DNA of 64,000 nucleotides, from NCBI RefSeq assembly GCF_029433095.1, contig NZ_JARNTX010000001.1, forward strand, positions 310,001 to 374,000. The letters run 5' to 3'. Each line of letters begins with the position of its first letter. The stretch's first letter is position 1. The position numbers were made by a program, and so were the translations under genes. Below the pieces are notes generated by a model. It was not told the origin of the DNA and did not search any database. It saw nothing but the letters and a program-made list of their open reading frames with translations. Source of the DNA: Hymenobacter sp. YC55. GTDB taxonomy: Bacteria; Bacteroidota; Bacteroidia; Cytophagales; Hymenobacteraceae. This document shows, one piece after another, positions 9,452-16,812 of the stretch.

Positions 9452-9550
9452 TGTAGCGCGAAGCCTGAGCTTCGCGTATCTATGGTTGATGTCGTTGTTT
9501 CGGTGTCGTTCTTGCTTACGCGGTGCGCGAAGCTCAGGCTTCGCGCTACA
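9452..9550. repeat. 99-base intergenic element with perfect 25-base inverted ends
   Basis: TGTAGCGCGAAGCCTGAGC and following bases (9452-9476) recur exactly as the reverse complement at 9526-9550. Each arm is itself an imperfect palindrome (CGCGAAGC / GCTTCGCG). The 49-base centre is not repeated. It lies between the MFS start and the DUF416 gene. The form suggests a dispersed repeat (REP- or MITE-like) rather than a terminator. Confidence 0.75.
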
Positions 9551-9613
9551 CCCTCTGGATGGCTCCTTAGACTGATTTCTAAGTCGACAGCTTAGTAAAC
9601 CTAGGCGCAAGAG

Positions 9614-10201
9614 TTACAGCCCGGCCAGCCGGTCTAGGCCTACAATCGGCTCGGTACCGTTGAGATTCCGCAGCGTGACAAGCACGGTAGGCGTTATATG
9701 GGTGATGTTTTGCAAGGCGGTATACAGCCTTTTGCGCCGCTCGTGCTCTTGCTGCATATACTCATCGGCCCTGATGATTTCATCTAGATCCGGCCGGTTC
9801 GGATTTAAGTCCAGGTACATCTGCACGAACATATCAATACAGTCCGTAACGGCTGCCAGATGATTGTGGAAGTACTTTTCCTCTTGCTTCACAACAAAAT
9901 GCAGCGCTTCCGTCAGGGCACTACTCGCGTCGAGGGCGTAGGAGGCCAGAGGAGTTGTGAAATCGTCGAGGTCGGGGGATAGGTGCTGCGTGTTAGCTAG
10001 GTAGTGGACCGCTGCCGCAGTGGAATCATCTAGTCCGAAGCTGTACAAGGCATCGATACCTTGCTGATACAAAGCAGGGTCGCCCCATTCTTCCAGCTCG
10101 CAGAAAGCCTCGTATAGCACCTGCATCTTCTCGCAGGTAAGCGCCGCCATGATGGTTCTATGGCGAGCTGATAACTGTGACGGGGGCGAAAGGTCTAGCA
10201 A
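9614..10201 (-). CDS. DUF416 (YjaG-like) protein
   Basis: Cytosolic protein of about 195 residues resembling the DUF416 family, whose best known member is E. coli YjaG; the function is unknown. The match rests on the N-terminal pattern: LSARHRTIMAALTCEKM followed by an aromatic/Cys stretch (YEAFCELEEWGD) and a YxxxxDxLY-like helix, then a central segment with DALDAS-like ALDASSALTEALH. The start is uncertain. The frame opens at a TTG (10201), which keeps the conserved LSARHR segment; an ATG at 10150 would remove it. It stands alone between a repeat element and the AraC regulator gene, with the same orientation as the latter. Confidence 0.6.
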   Translation of the reverse strand: MLDLSPPSQLSARHRTIMAALTCEKMQVLYEAFCELEEWGDPALYQQGIDALYSFGLDDSTAAAVHYLANTQHLSPDLDDFTTPLASYALDASSALTEALHFVVKQEEKYFHNHLAAVTDCIDMFVQMYLDLNPNRPDLDEIIRADEYMQQEHERRKRLYTALQNITHITPTVLVTLRNLNGTEPIVGLDRLAGL

Positions 10202-10254
10202 GTCTGCAAATACACCAATTAATCCCGAAAATTAATTGCTGTGCAAAAGACTGC

Positions 10255-11175
10255 CTACACCGCGTGCTGCTTTTTGTAGAGGCCGGGGGTTATGCCTTCA
10301 TATTGCTTGAACAGCTTTTGGAAATACGCCGTGTTGTTGAAACCGGCCCGAAAGCACACGTCGCTTACGGAAGTAAGCGGATTGCGCAGCAGCCGTTTGG
10401 CTTCGGTAAGGCGCTCCTGAATGATGTATTCGATAGGGGTGAGGCCTAGTTCCCGCTTGAACACCCGGAAAAATGTGGCTTTGCTCATGCACGCCAGGGC
10501 GCTCAGCTTTTCCACCGTAATCTGCTCGGTGAGATGCTGCTTGATGTATTGCACCACGTGCGCGAAGCGGTGGGAAGTAAGGTGCTGCGTGTAGTTGTTG
10601 AAAATAAGCTGGCGAGCTTGCGTCTGCATCAAGCGCACCAGCATTTCCTGAATGGTAAAGGTGGCCAGCACATCCTTGATGCGGCCGGTGTCGCGGGAGA
10701 GCTGCACAAGGCGCTCGAGCGTAGAGGTCAGCTCGGGCGTGTTCTGAAAATGGGCGAAGTCGTGGGTGTCGAGCTGCCAGGGCAAATGTTCTTCGGCTCG
10801 GGGATGCTGCTCGTTGAGCAAATCAACGGTCTGGCGGATGGTATCGGTGGGGATGGCCACGGCCAGGCACTGCGTCGGGTTTGCTTGGTCAGCTTCCGGG
10901 AAGTCGATGAGCATGGTTGCGTTTTGGTCCACGATAACCGATTCGCCGGGCAGGTACTCGAAGGCCGGGCGGCCAGCCAAGTGCATCACCTTCTTGCCCC
11001 GCAGCATGGTTGTCAGCACCAGGTTGCCCATGCTGAGCGGTATCTGGTGGGCGGTGCGGTGCGTCTCAAATACGTTCAGCTCGAAAGCGTCTAGGGCGTA
11101 TACCGTCCGGTTTTCAACGAGCGTGGTAAGCTGGTCAGCCTGACGGAGGGCAATAGGAGCGGGTAGGTGAGGCAT
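10255..11175 (-). CDS. AraC-family transcriptional regulator
   Basis: DNA-binding regulator, 306 residues. The N-terminal part (about residues 20-190) matches the AraC_N type sensor domain, with GKKVMHLAGRPAFEYLPGES and IDFPEADQANP. The C-terminal 100 residues hold the double helix-turn-helix: first helix pair EKLSALACMSKATFFRVFKR, second pair SVSDVCFRAGFNNTAYFQKL. The gene is divergent from the aldehyde dehydrogenase gene with 250 bases between starts, an arrangement typical of a regulator controlling its neighbour and itself. The inducing ligand is not known; an aldehyde or alcohol would fit the context, as inference only. Confidence 0.88.
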   Translation of the reverse strand: MPHLPAPIALRQADQLTTLVENRTVYALDAFELNVFETHRTAHQIPLSMGNLVLTTMLRGKKVMHLAGRPAFEYLPGESVIVDQNATMLIDFPEADQANPTQCLAVAIPTDTIRQTVDLLNEQHPRAEEHLPWQLDTHDFAHFQNTPELTSTLERLVQLSRDTGRIKDVLATFTIQEMLVRLMQTQARQLIFNNYTQHLTSHRFAHVVQYIKQHLTEQITVEKLSALACMSKATFFRVFKRELGLTPIEYIIQERLTEAKRLLRNPLTSVSDVCFRAGFNNTAYFQKLFKQYEGITPGLYKKQHAV

Positions 11176-11425
11176 AAGCGAACAGGCAAAAGGGGTGGGG
11201 CAAGTTGTAATCTAGCAGCAAAAACTAGCAACAAGTACGATGATAGGAAACCATAGTAGACTACACAACACTAAGTAAGTTACTGCTAATAAAAAGAAGT
11301 TCAAGTGGGTGAGTGAGTGCTTACATTATGAGATGATAGGTTTCTTTTCTGAGAGAATACTACAACTGTTTCAGCGGAGGTAAACCTAGCTTGGGGTATC
11401 TAAATCTCACCTCAATTTAGCGCTG

Positions 11426-12952
11426 ATGGAAACCTTAGAAAAACCCACCACCCTCGTTGCCCGGCCCCAATTCAAATCGCACTACGACAACTTCATTGGC
11501 GGCAAATGGGTAGCTCCAGTGAAAGGGCAGTACTTTGAAAACCCGTCGCCTATTGATGGCAAGGCGTTTTGCAAGGTAGCCCGTAGCACCAAAGAAGACA
11601 TTGAGCTGGCTCTCGACGCGGCGCATGAGGCCTTCAAAACCTGGGGCAAAACCTCGGCCACCGAGCGAAGCAACATGCTCAATAAGATAGCCAATATCAT
11701 CGAGGAAAACTTGCCGCACTTAGCCGCCGTGGAGTGCGTAGAAAACGGCAAGCCCATCCGTGAAACTACCCTCGCCGACCTGCCGCTGGTAGTCGACCAC
11801 TTCCGCTACTTCGCCAGCGTAATACGGGCCGAGGAAGGCAACGTGACCGAATTGAATTCGGCCACTGTTTCAATGAACATCAACGAGCCGCTGGGCGTGG
11901 TGGGCCAGATTATCCCCTGGAACTTCCCGTTGCTGATGGCCACCTGGAAGCTGGCACCCGCGCTGGCCGCGGGCTGCTGCGTGGTGATGAAGCCCGCCGA
12001 GCAAACCCCTGCCTCTATCATGGTGCTCATGGAGCTGTTGCAAGACATTCTGCCCGCGGGCGTGGTCAACGTAGTAAACGGTTTCGGGCTGGAAGCCGGT
12101 AAGCCGCTGGCTTCGTCGCCGCGCATTCAGAAGGTCTCGTTCACGGGCGAAACCACTACGGGCCGCCTTATCATGCAGTACGCCTCCGAAAACATCATTC
12201 CCGTAACGATGGAGTTGGGCGGTAAGTCGCCGAACATCTTCTTCAAGAGCGTGATGGATGCCGACGACGACTTCCTCGACAAAGCCATTGAAGGGGCCGT
12301 GATGTTTGCCCTCAACCAAGGCGAAATCTGCACCTGCCCGTCGCGAATGCTGATCCAGGAGGACATTTACGACGAGTTTATTGCCCGCGTGATTGAGCGC
12401 GTGAAGGCCATCAAGCTGGGCAACCCGCTCGACATGGAAACCATGATGGGCGCCCAAGCCAGCAACGACCAGTTCGAGAAGATCCTGAGCTATCTGGAAA
12501 TCGGCAAGGCCGAAGGAGCCGAAGTGCTGACCGGTGGCGACGCGTACCAGCAGGAAGACGGCGCGCTGGCCGAAGGCTACTATATCCAGCCCACGGTGTT
12601 CCGCGGCCACAACAAGATGCGCATCTTCCAGGAAGAAATTTTCGGCCCGGTAGTGTCCGTAACCACCTTCAAAACGGTAGAAGAAGCCCTCGAAATAGCC
12701 AACGACACCCTCTACGGCCTCGGTGCCGGCGTCTGGACCCGCGACGCGCACGAATTGTATGAAGTGCCCCGCGCCATTCAGGCCGGCCGTGTGTGGGTGA
12801 ATTGCTACCACGATTATCCGGCCGGCGCTCCATTTGGCGGCTACAAATCATCGGGCTTTGGGCGTGAGAACCACAAGATGATGCTCAGCCACTACCGCCA
12901 GAACAAGAACATGCTGATTTCTTACAGCCAGCAGAAGCTCGGTTTCTTCTAA
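11426..12952 (+). CDS. Aldehyde dehydrogenase, AldB/ExaC/AcoD type
   Basis: NAD(P)-dependent oxidation of aldehydes, most likely acetaldehyde or similar short aldehydes, to acids; cytosolic, 508 residues, full length. Catalytic residues are visible: Glu263 in [11 protein letters not shown] and Cys302 in [13 protein letters not shown]. The double-cysteine CTCPS form is characteristic of the AldB/AcoD subgroup. The cofactor-binding [10 protein letters not shown] and FTGETTTGR segments and the C-terminal SSGFGRE and LGFF end are intact. It is divergent from an AraC regulator and followed, after a repeat and a small gene, by a DUF779 gene, which often accompanies this ALDH subgroup. Close homologues work in ethanol or acetoin catabolism; which substrate applies here is unknown. 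Confidence 0.93.
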   Translation: METLEKPTTLVARPQFKSHYDNFIGGKWVAPVKGQYFENPSPIDGKAFCKVARSTKEDIELALDAAHEAFKTWGKTSATERSNMLNKIANIIEENLPHLAAVECVENGKPIRETTLADLPLVVDHFRYFASVIRAEEGNVTELNSATVSMNINEPLGVVGQIIPWNFPLLMATWKLAPALAAGCCVVMKPAEQTPASIMVLMELLQDILPAGVVNVVNGFGLEAGKPLASSPRIQKVSFTGETTTGRLIMQYASENIIPVTMELGGKSPNIFFKSVMDADDDFLDKAIEGAVMFALNQGEICTCPSRMLIQEDIYDEFIARVIERVKAIKLGNPLDMETMMGAQASNDQFEKILSYLEIGKAEGAEVLTGGDAYQQEDGALAEGYYIQPTVFRGHNKMRIFQEEIFGPVVSVTTFKTVEEALEIANDTLYGLGAGVWTRDAHELYEVPRAIQAGRVWVNCYHDYPAGAPFGGYKSSGFGRENHKMMLSHYRQNKNMLISYSQQKLGFF

Positions 12953-12958
12953 GCCAGT

Positions 12959-13067
12959 AAAACGCAGAAAGCCGTCATGCTGAGCTTGCCGAAGCATTTT
13001 GCTAGTGTGGATGTACTACGCTAGCAGGAGGCTTCGGCAAGCCCAACATGACGGCTTTCTGCGTTTT
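12959..13067. repeat. Palindromic repeat, GTCATGCTGAGC family, copy 1
   Basis: Nearly perfect inverted arms of about 37 bases start with AAAACGCAGAAAGCCGTCAT and end with the reverse complement. Inside, GCCGAAGCATTTTGCTAGTG matches the cores of the copies at 50.3 and 51.8 kb. The right arm ends in TTTTG, so this copy may also terminate transcription of the aldehyde dehydrogenase gene. Confidence 0.85.
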
Positions 13068-13154
13068 GTTGCTAGCTATTTTTCCCTTATTGAGACTTGC
13101 GCAACGCTCAACGACGAACACTCGTCCTTATCAACTCATGTACTTAACTAGCTG

Positions 13155-13535
13155 ATGATCATGCCTGGTTCATGTAAAGTAATGCTTGTTGTTGGGATAG
13201 TGTGGTTTGCTGCTACTTCGGCCCATGCTCAGAAACTGCCCGTGCCTGGCCAAAAGAATCCAGATTGGTCGCTCCAAAAAACGGAGGAGATGAATCCTTC
13301 AAGATTAGAGGGAAACCAGACTGTTCCTGTTCCAATGCCAACTGTTCCTAGAGACGGCTACGGTGGTATGATGACGAAAGAGGGAGAATGGCAAATTCTC
13401 TACGATTCCAAGCATCAAGTTCGCTACAACATGAAGGCGTACAAACAGGGTTTTGTGCGCGTGCAGAATTTGCAATCCGGCACTGTATACACCTACGTCC
13501 GCAAAGGAGTAGTTGCCCCATACAATCAAAAGTAA
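13155..13535 (+). CDS. Small secreted protein of unknown function
   Basis: 126 residues. The N-terminus carries a signal peptide: basic start, hydrophobic core VMLVVGIVWFAATS, and a likely cleavage after AHA before QKLPVPGQ. The mature part is about 100 residues: a Pro-rich linker (about 45-70), then a compact C-terminal stretch rich in Tyr, Val and Lys (QILYDSKHQVRYNMKAYKQG) that could form a small beta domain. I do not recognise a family. It lies between the aldehyde dehydrogenase and DUF779 genes on the same strand, but the repeat upstream makes co-transcription with the dehydrogenase uncertain. ATG at 13155 was taken; a second Met two codons later is equally possible. Confidence 0.6.
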   Translation: MIMPGSCKVMLVVGIVWFAATSAHAQKLPVPGQKNPDWSLQKTEEMNPSRLEGNQTVPVPMPTVPRDGYGGMMTKEGEWQILYDSKHQVRYNMKAYKQGFVRVQNLQSGTVYTYVRKGVVAPYNQK

Positions 13536-13606
13536 ACTCGTTGGTCATTGCTCTGGCCAGCGCTGACTGTTCTGCAAGTTCCCAATTCCCAATTAGTTCC
13601 ACCCCT

Positions 13607-14020
13607 ATGCTCCCCGAACCTACTCCCCGCGTGCTGGTCACCCCCGCCGCCGAAGCCACCATCGACCTATTGCGCGACGAGCACGGCCCTCTCATGTTTC
13701 ACCAAAGCGGCGGTTGTTGCGACGGTTCTTCGCCCATGTGCTTCGCCGCCGGCGAGTTTCGGGTGGGCACCAACGACATTTGGCTCGGCCAGATTCATGG
13801 CTGCGATTTCTTCATGAGTGCCAACCAGTTCGAATACTGGAAACACACCCAACTAACCGTCGATGTTACAAAAGGCCGCGGCGCCAGCTTTTCCCTGGAA
13901 ATTCCGCTCGGCATCCGGTTCCTGATTCGCTCCCGGCTATTTACGGAAGAGGAGGCCAGCAATTTAGCTACTATCTACGACGGCGAAGAATACCTGACCC
14001 GACCTACTGAAGCATCCTAG
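13607..14020 (+). CDS. DUF779 protein
   Basis: 137 residues, cytosolic, function unknown. DUF779 genes are often found next to AldB/AcoD-type aldehyde dehydrogenases, as here about 650 bases downstream. Family marks are the N-terminal VLVTPAAEATIDLLRDEHG, the Cys-rich FHQSGGCCDGSSPMCF and the IHGCDFFMSANQFEYW segment; the clustered Cys and His could bind a metal, which is inference. The ATG at 13607 fits the family start; the frame is open further upstream over the 3' end of the previous gene in another frame and that extension is not credible. A strong terminator follows at 14102. Confidence 0.82.
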   Translation: MLPEPTPRVLVTPAAEATIDLLRDEHGPLMFHQSGGCCDGSSPMCFAAGEFRVGTNDIWLGQIHGCDFFMSANQFEYWKHTQLTVDVTKGRGASFSLEIPLGIRFLIRSRLFTEEEASNLATIYDGEEYLTRPTEAS

Positions 14021-14101
14021 CTACTCGGAGCGGTATACTTTGCCTGCATCCTATGCTCTTAAAGTCTTTGAACCTGTCCTAAAAAGCTGTTTAATAAATG
14101 C

Positions 14102-14135
14102 AAAAGCCCCCGGCAACTAGTTGCCGGGGGCTTTT
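14102..14135 (+). terminator. Perfect 34-base palindromic terminator
   Basis: AAAAGCCCCCGGCAACT followed immediately by its exact reverse complement, ending in TTTT. It closes the DUF779 unit and, oddly, ends only 15 bases before the next start codon at 14151. Confidence 0.9.
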
Positions 14136-14150
14136 CAACGTATAGGACGT

Positions 14151-14456
14151 ATGAGTAAGGAGCTATTGATGCAAGTGGAGAAGAGCGTAAACCTAACAGG
14201 CTTGGGTGTATTGCTGATAGCGCAGCATACTACCCCGCTTCTTCAAAGCTTCGAGTTATACATGCCTTGTCTTATACAGCTAGTGCTTCCAGACGGCGCC
14301 GAAATGCAAGCCATTGCTAGTGTCGAAGCCATATCCCGCCCCGTTGAGGAGCTCGGCGCTACGGCTGTGGAAGTACCGGCTTTGCTACTAGTGGAAGAAG
14401 GAATAGAAGCAGTGCCATCTGGGACGCTAGTTTACTTACTGCAACAGACCGAATAA
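14151..14456 (+). CDS. Small protein resembling an isolated EF-Tu domain-2-like barrel
   Basis: 101 residues from ATG 14151; the frame also opens at a TTG inside the terminator hairpin, which is unlikely. No named family is recognised. The pattern LTGLGVLLIAQ, a strand pair, VLPDGAEMQAIASVEAIS, then a short gap and VPALLLVEEGIEAVPSGTLV follows the spacing of translation-factor domain 2 (GxGxVVxG ... V.SIE ... GI....GxxL). That likeness is my inference from pattern alone and may be a coincidence. There is no signal peptide or membrane segment. The start sits 15 bases after a perfect terminator stem, which leaves almost no room for an ordinary promoter. The 3' end meets a convergent lipoprotein gene four bases away. 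Confidence 0.55.
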   Translation: MSKELLMQVEKSVNLTGLGVLLIAQHTTPLLQSFELYMPCLIQLVLPDGAEMQAIASVEAISRPVEELGATAVEVPALLLVEEGIEAVPSGTLVYLLQQTE

Positions 14457-14460
14457 GCTG

Positions 14461-14922
14461 CTACTTCACGCGTACCGGCAAGCCTTCGAGCTGCACGTAG
14501 CTAAGCTTCCAGGCGTTCTTGGCGTTTTTCTTCCAAAGCAGGATGTAGTTGCCTTCGCCCTCGCCGCGGGGCGAGTTGGGGCCTTCGGGCACTACTTCCG
14601 TAGAAAAGGTACCTGCTTCGTAGGCTATTTGAGTGTCGGCGCCGGAACTGGTGGCGTAGGTTTTCAGGTCGGTGATGGTGCCGAGCGTGGCACGTACCCA
14701 CTTGTCGGATACTTCCGATTTGCCTTTGAAGTGTGTTTCGCCTTGTGAGTACTGAATGTCGTCGGCCAGTAAGGTGTCTAGCTGAGCGGTATTTCTGCTG
14801 TTCCAGGCGCCGATAAATTGTTGGTTGAGTGTCTGGACGTTTACCGCTTCTGCTGGCTTTTTATCAGTTGAGCAAGACGCGAGAGAAGCCGCTGCGAGCA
14901 GCCAGCCGAAATAGAGTTTCAT
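14461..14922 (-). CDS. SnoaL/DUF4440-like lipoprotein
   Basis: 153 residues from the ATG at 14922; a longer in-frame opening adds a leader with no purpose. The N-terminus is a lipoprotein signal ending in lipobox LASC, so the protein is anchored in the envelope. The mature part has the NTF2/SnoaL-like pattern: LNQQFIGAWNSRNTAQLDTL and LLADDIQYSQGETHFKGK, later IAYEAGTFSTE and the closing strand WKLSYVQLEGLP. Such folds bind small molecules or serve as scaffolds; catalysis is not implied. Next upstream on the same strand is a glycine-zipper protein, with a terminator between them. Confidence 0.7.
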   Translation of the reverse strand: MKLYFGWLLAAASLASCSTDKKPAEAVNVQTLNQQFIGAWNSRNTAQLDTLLADDIQYSQGETHFKGKSEVSDKWVRATLGTITDLKTYATSSGADTQIAYEAGTFSTEVVPEGPNSPRGEGEGNYILLWKKNAKNAWKLSYVQLEGLPVRVK

Positions 14923-14955
14923 GTGGTTGAGGGTTTGGTAGGGAAGGAGGATGAA

Positions 14956-14983
14956 AAAACCCAAGCCCAAAGGCTCGGGTTTT
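14956..14983 (-). terminator. Terminator after the glycine-zipper gene
   Basis: AAAACCCAAGCC pairs with GGCTCGGGTTTT (one G-T pair) around a four-base loop. On the minus strand the T side follows the stem, so it suits the gene at 15006-15578. Confidence 0.65.
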
Positions 14984-15005
14984 CGAGTGCAAGTGCAATA
15001 AGAAA

Positions 15006-15578
15006 CTACCAGCTCTTTCTACGAACTTCCGAGCTAGGATAAGCCGACGTACGGTCGCCGTACGACGCGTTGGGCAAGTAAGACGAGCCCGAAGCAGCGG
15101 GAGCAAAGGCAGCCTGGTTGGCGCTAGAATTCAGCGTGTACATCACGCCAGCGCTAGTACCGGCAGCAAGGGCCGCAGCGCCAGCGGGAGTTGCCGAAGG
15201 CTTATTGGCAGCCAAAGCAGCGCCTTTCTCTAGGCCGGAATTGTAAGCAGCAACGCGCTGTGCTTCGGCCCGACGAGCGGCGGCTACTCGGTTGGCTTCG
15301 GCGCGGTTGGCAGCGGCCACGCGGGCCGCTTCGGCCTTGCGCTTGTTGTCGGCGTTTTTACCGATGGCGTACCCGAGGCCGGCACCAGCAGCGCCACCTA
15401 CTACACCGCCCACTACGCGGTTGCGCTTGTTGATGATGGCGCCAGCAGCGGCGCCACCCAAGCCCCCAATAACAGCACCTTTAGCGTGCGAGCTTATGCG
15501 GTTTTGAGCTTGCGTATTGAAGCTGAAAACAGAAGCGAAAATCAGAACTAAGGCGAGAAGCAAACTGACCTTTTTCAT
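15006..15578 (-). CDS. Secreted glycine-zipper protein with Ala/Arg/Glu-rich helix
   Basis: 190 residues from ATG 15578, the start of a clear signal peptide (MKKVSLLLALVLIF, cleavage near TQAQ). Residues about 40-80 form a glycine zipper, GAVIGGLGGAAAGAIINK then VVGGVVGGAAGAGLGYAIG, as in YMGG/OmpA-associated small envelope proteins that insert in or lie against membranes. Then comes a repetitive Ala/Arg/Glu helix (RKAEAARVAAANRAEANRVA) and an Ala/Ser-rich C-terminal tail. The function is unknown; a role in the envelope is likely from the signal and the zipper. An in-frame longer start at 15617 would place residues before the signal and is less likely. Confidence 0.75.
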   Translation of the reverse strand: MKKVSLLLALVLIFASVFSFNTQAQNRISSHAKGAVIGGLGGAAAGAIINKRNRVVGGVVGGAAGAGLGYAIGKNADNKRKAEAARVAAANRAEANRVAAARRAEAQRVAAYNSGLEKGAALAANKPSATPAGAAALAAGTSAGVMYTLNSSANQAAFAPAASGSSYLPNASYGDRTSAYPSSEVRRKSW

Positions 15579-15739
15579 GGCGAATTGATTTAGAATGGGT
15601 AAGAAACTTTCACTCACTTGAGAGGGAAGTTTACAAGCACCGTGCCATTACGCCGGACGAGCTTGTATTGTTGAGATAAACTATACGATTTCGAGATATA
15701 ATAACTATAGCATGAATAGGTGGTAAAATTCGTAAACAA

Positions 15740-15772
15740 CAGAGCCCCTGAGAGTTCGTCTCAGGGGCTCTG
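15740..15772 (-). terminator. Terminator after the alpha/beta hydrolase gene
   Basis: CAGAGCCCCTGAGA (15740-15753) and its exact complement (15759-15772) enclose the loop GTTCG. On the minus strand the stem is followed by a T-rich stretch, which fits the hydrolase gene that ends at 15802. Confidence 0.75.
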
Positions 15773-15801
15773 TCTGCAAGAAAAAAATATTGCTGCTAAG
15801 T

Positions 15802-16719
15802 CTACTTTACCAGCCAACCGTTGGCGTCAAACCAGTTTTGCAAGCGCTCCACCCATTTGTCGTTGGTGGTTTTGTTGTTCATCCCGAAGCCGTGGCCACC
15901 TTTGGGGTAGAGGTGCATCTCAACCGGTACGCCGTGGTGCAGGCATGCTTCATAAAAACGTAAGCTGTTCTGCACTTTAACCGTCTTGTCATCAGCGGCG
16001 TGCACGAGAAAGGTAGGAGGAGTTTGAGCGGTTACCTGCTGGTCGTTGGAATACAGTTTAATTTGGTCGGGCGTCGGAGTTTTGCCTATCAAATTGGTGC
16101 GAGAGCCACCATGCATCAGGCTGTCAGAGAAGCTGATAACAGGGTAGATCAGCATCAAAAAATCAGGTCGGACGGAGGTGTTGGTTGGGTCTTGGCCGAC
16201 GGGCTTGGCGAAGTGCGTGCCCGCCGTAGAAGCTAAGTGCCCTCCCGCAGAAAAACCCATGATGCCAATGCGCGCCGGATTCACCCCAAATTCCGCCGCC
16301 CGCTGCCGTACCAGCCTGATGGATTGTTGCGCATCGAGTAGCGGAGCAATGCTTTTGTCGGGCTGGCTTTGGTCGTTGGGCAAACGATACTTGAGCACGA
16401 AGGCCGTAACGCCCATTTCGTTCAGGCGTTTGGCCACGTCGAATCCTTCGTGGTCAATTGCTAGTCGGGCGTAGCCACCCCCCGGACAAATAATAACGGC
16501 GGTGCCATTGGCTTTCTCCTTGGCCGGCTTGTAGACGGTTAGCGTAGGCTGGATGACGTTGGAAACCCGGATGCCACCGTTTGCCTCCGTCACCGTTGTT
16601 TCCTTCACGTCGCTCGGCTTGGAGTTGGGAATAGTAACGGAGTACACCGAAATAACCTGCTGCGCTAGTAACAGGTGCGAACAAGCGCCAAAGGCAAGGG
16701 TTAGCAGAAGCTTTTTCAT
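15802..16719 (-). CDS. Secreted alpha/beta hydrolase, esterase/acetylxylan-esterase-like
   Basis: 305 residues with a signal peptide (MKKLLLTLAFGACSHLLLAQ), so periplasmic or exported. The fold is that of the BD-FAE/hormone-sensitive-lipase-like esterases: an oxyanion segment IICPGGGYARLA, the nucleophile Ser157 in GIMGFSAGGHLA, an acid in the AADDKTV segment (Asp243 or 244) and His276 in YPKGGHGFGM. Relatives remove acetyl or feruloyl groups from plant polysaccharides or hydrolyse small esters; the sequence does not settle the substrate. No carbohydrate-degradation genes lie nearby. It stands alone, ahead of its own terminator. Confidence 0.85.
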   Translation of the reverse strand: MKKLLLTLAFGACSHLLLAQQVISVYSVTIPNSKPSDVKETTVTEANGGIRVSNVIQPTLTVYKPAKEKANGTAVIICPGGGYARLAIDHEGFDVAKRLNEMGVTAFVLKYRLPNDQSQPDKSIAPLLDAQQSIRLVRQRAAEFGVNPARIGIMGFSAGGHLASTAGTHFAKPVGQDPTNTSVRPDFLMLIYPVISFSDSLMHGGSRTNLIGKTPTPDQIKLYSNDQQVTAQTPPTFLVHAADDKTVKVQNSLRFYEACLHHGVPVEMHLYPKGGHGFGMNNKTTNDKWVERLQNWFDANGWLVK

Positions 16720-16812
16720 AGAGTGAAACCAGGGTGCAGAGAGGAAGAGCTAGCCGTAAGAGGCGGCGGTGAAAATGTGAAATACCGTGCTTGCCTACGT
16801 AAGGTGGCAATT

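Noticed and set aside
9452..9550. Inverted repeat considered as a terminator of the DUF416 or MFS gene
   Set aside because: It lies upstream of the MFS start and downstream of DUF416 only in the wrong orientation, and it has no T-run; treated as a dispersed repeat.
11870..12811. 313-codon open frame opposite the aldehyde dehydrogenase
   Set aside because: Antisense shadow, His/Gly-rich low-information product typical of GC-rich third positions.
12959..13067. Possible CRISPR repeat pair
   Set aside because: The related copies are inverted palindromes at unequal large distances, with no regular spacers and no cas genes.
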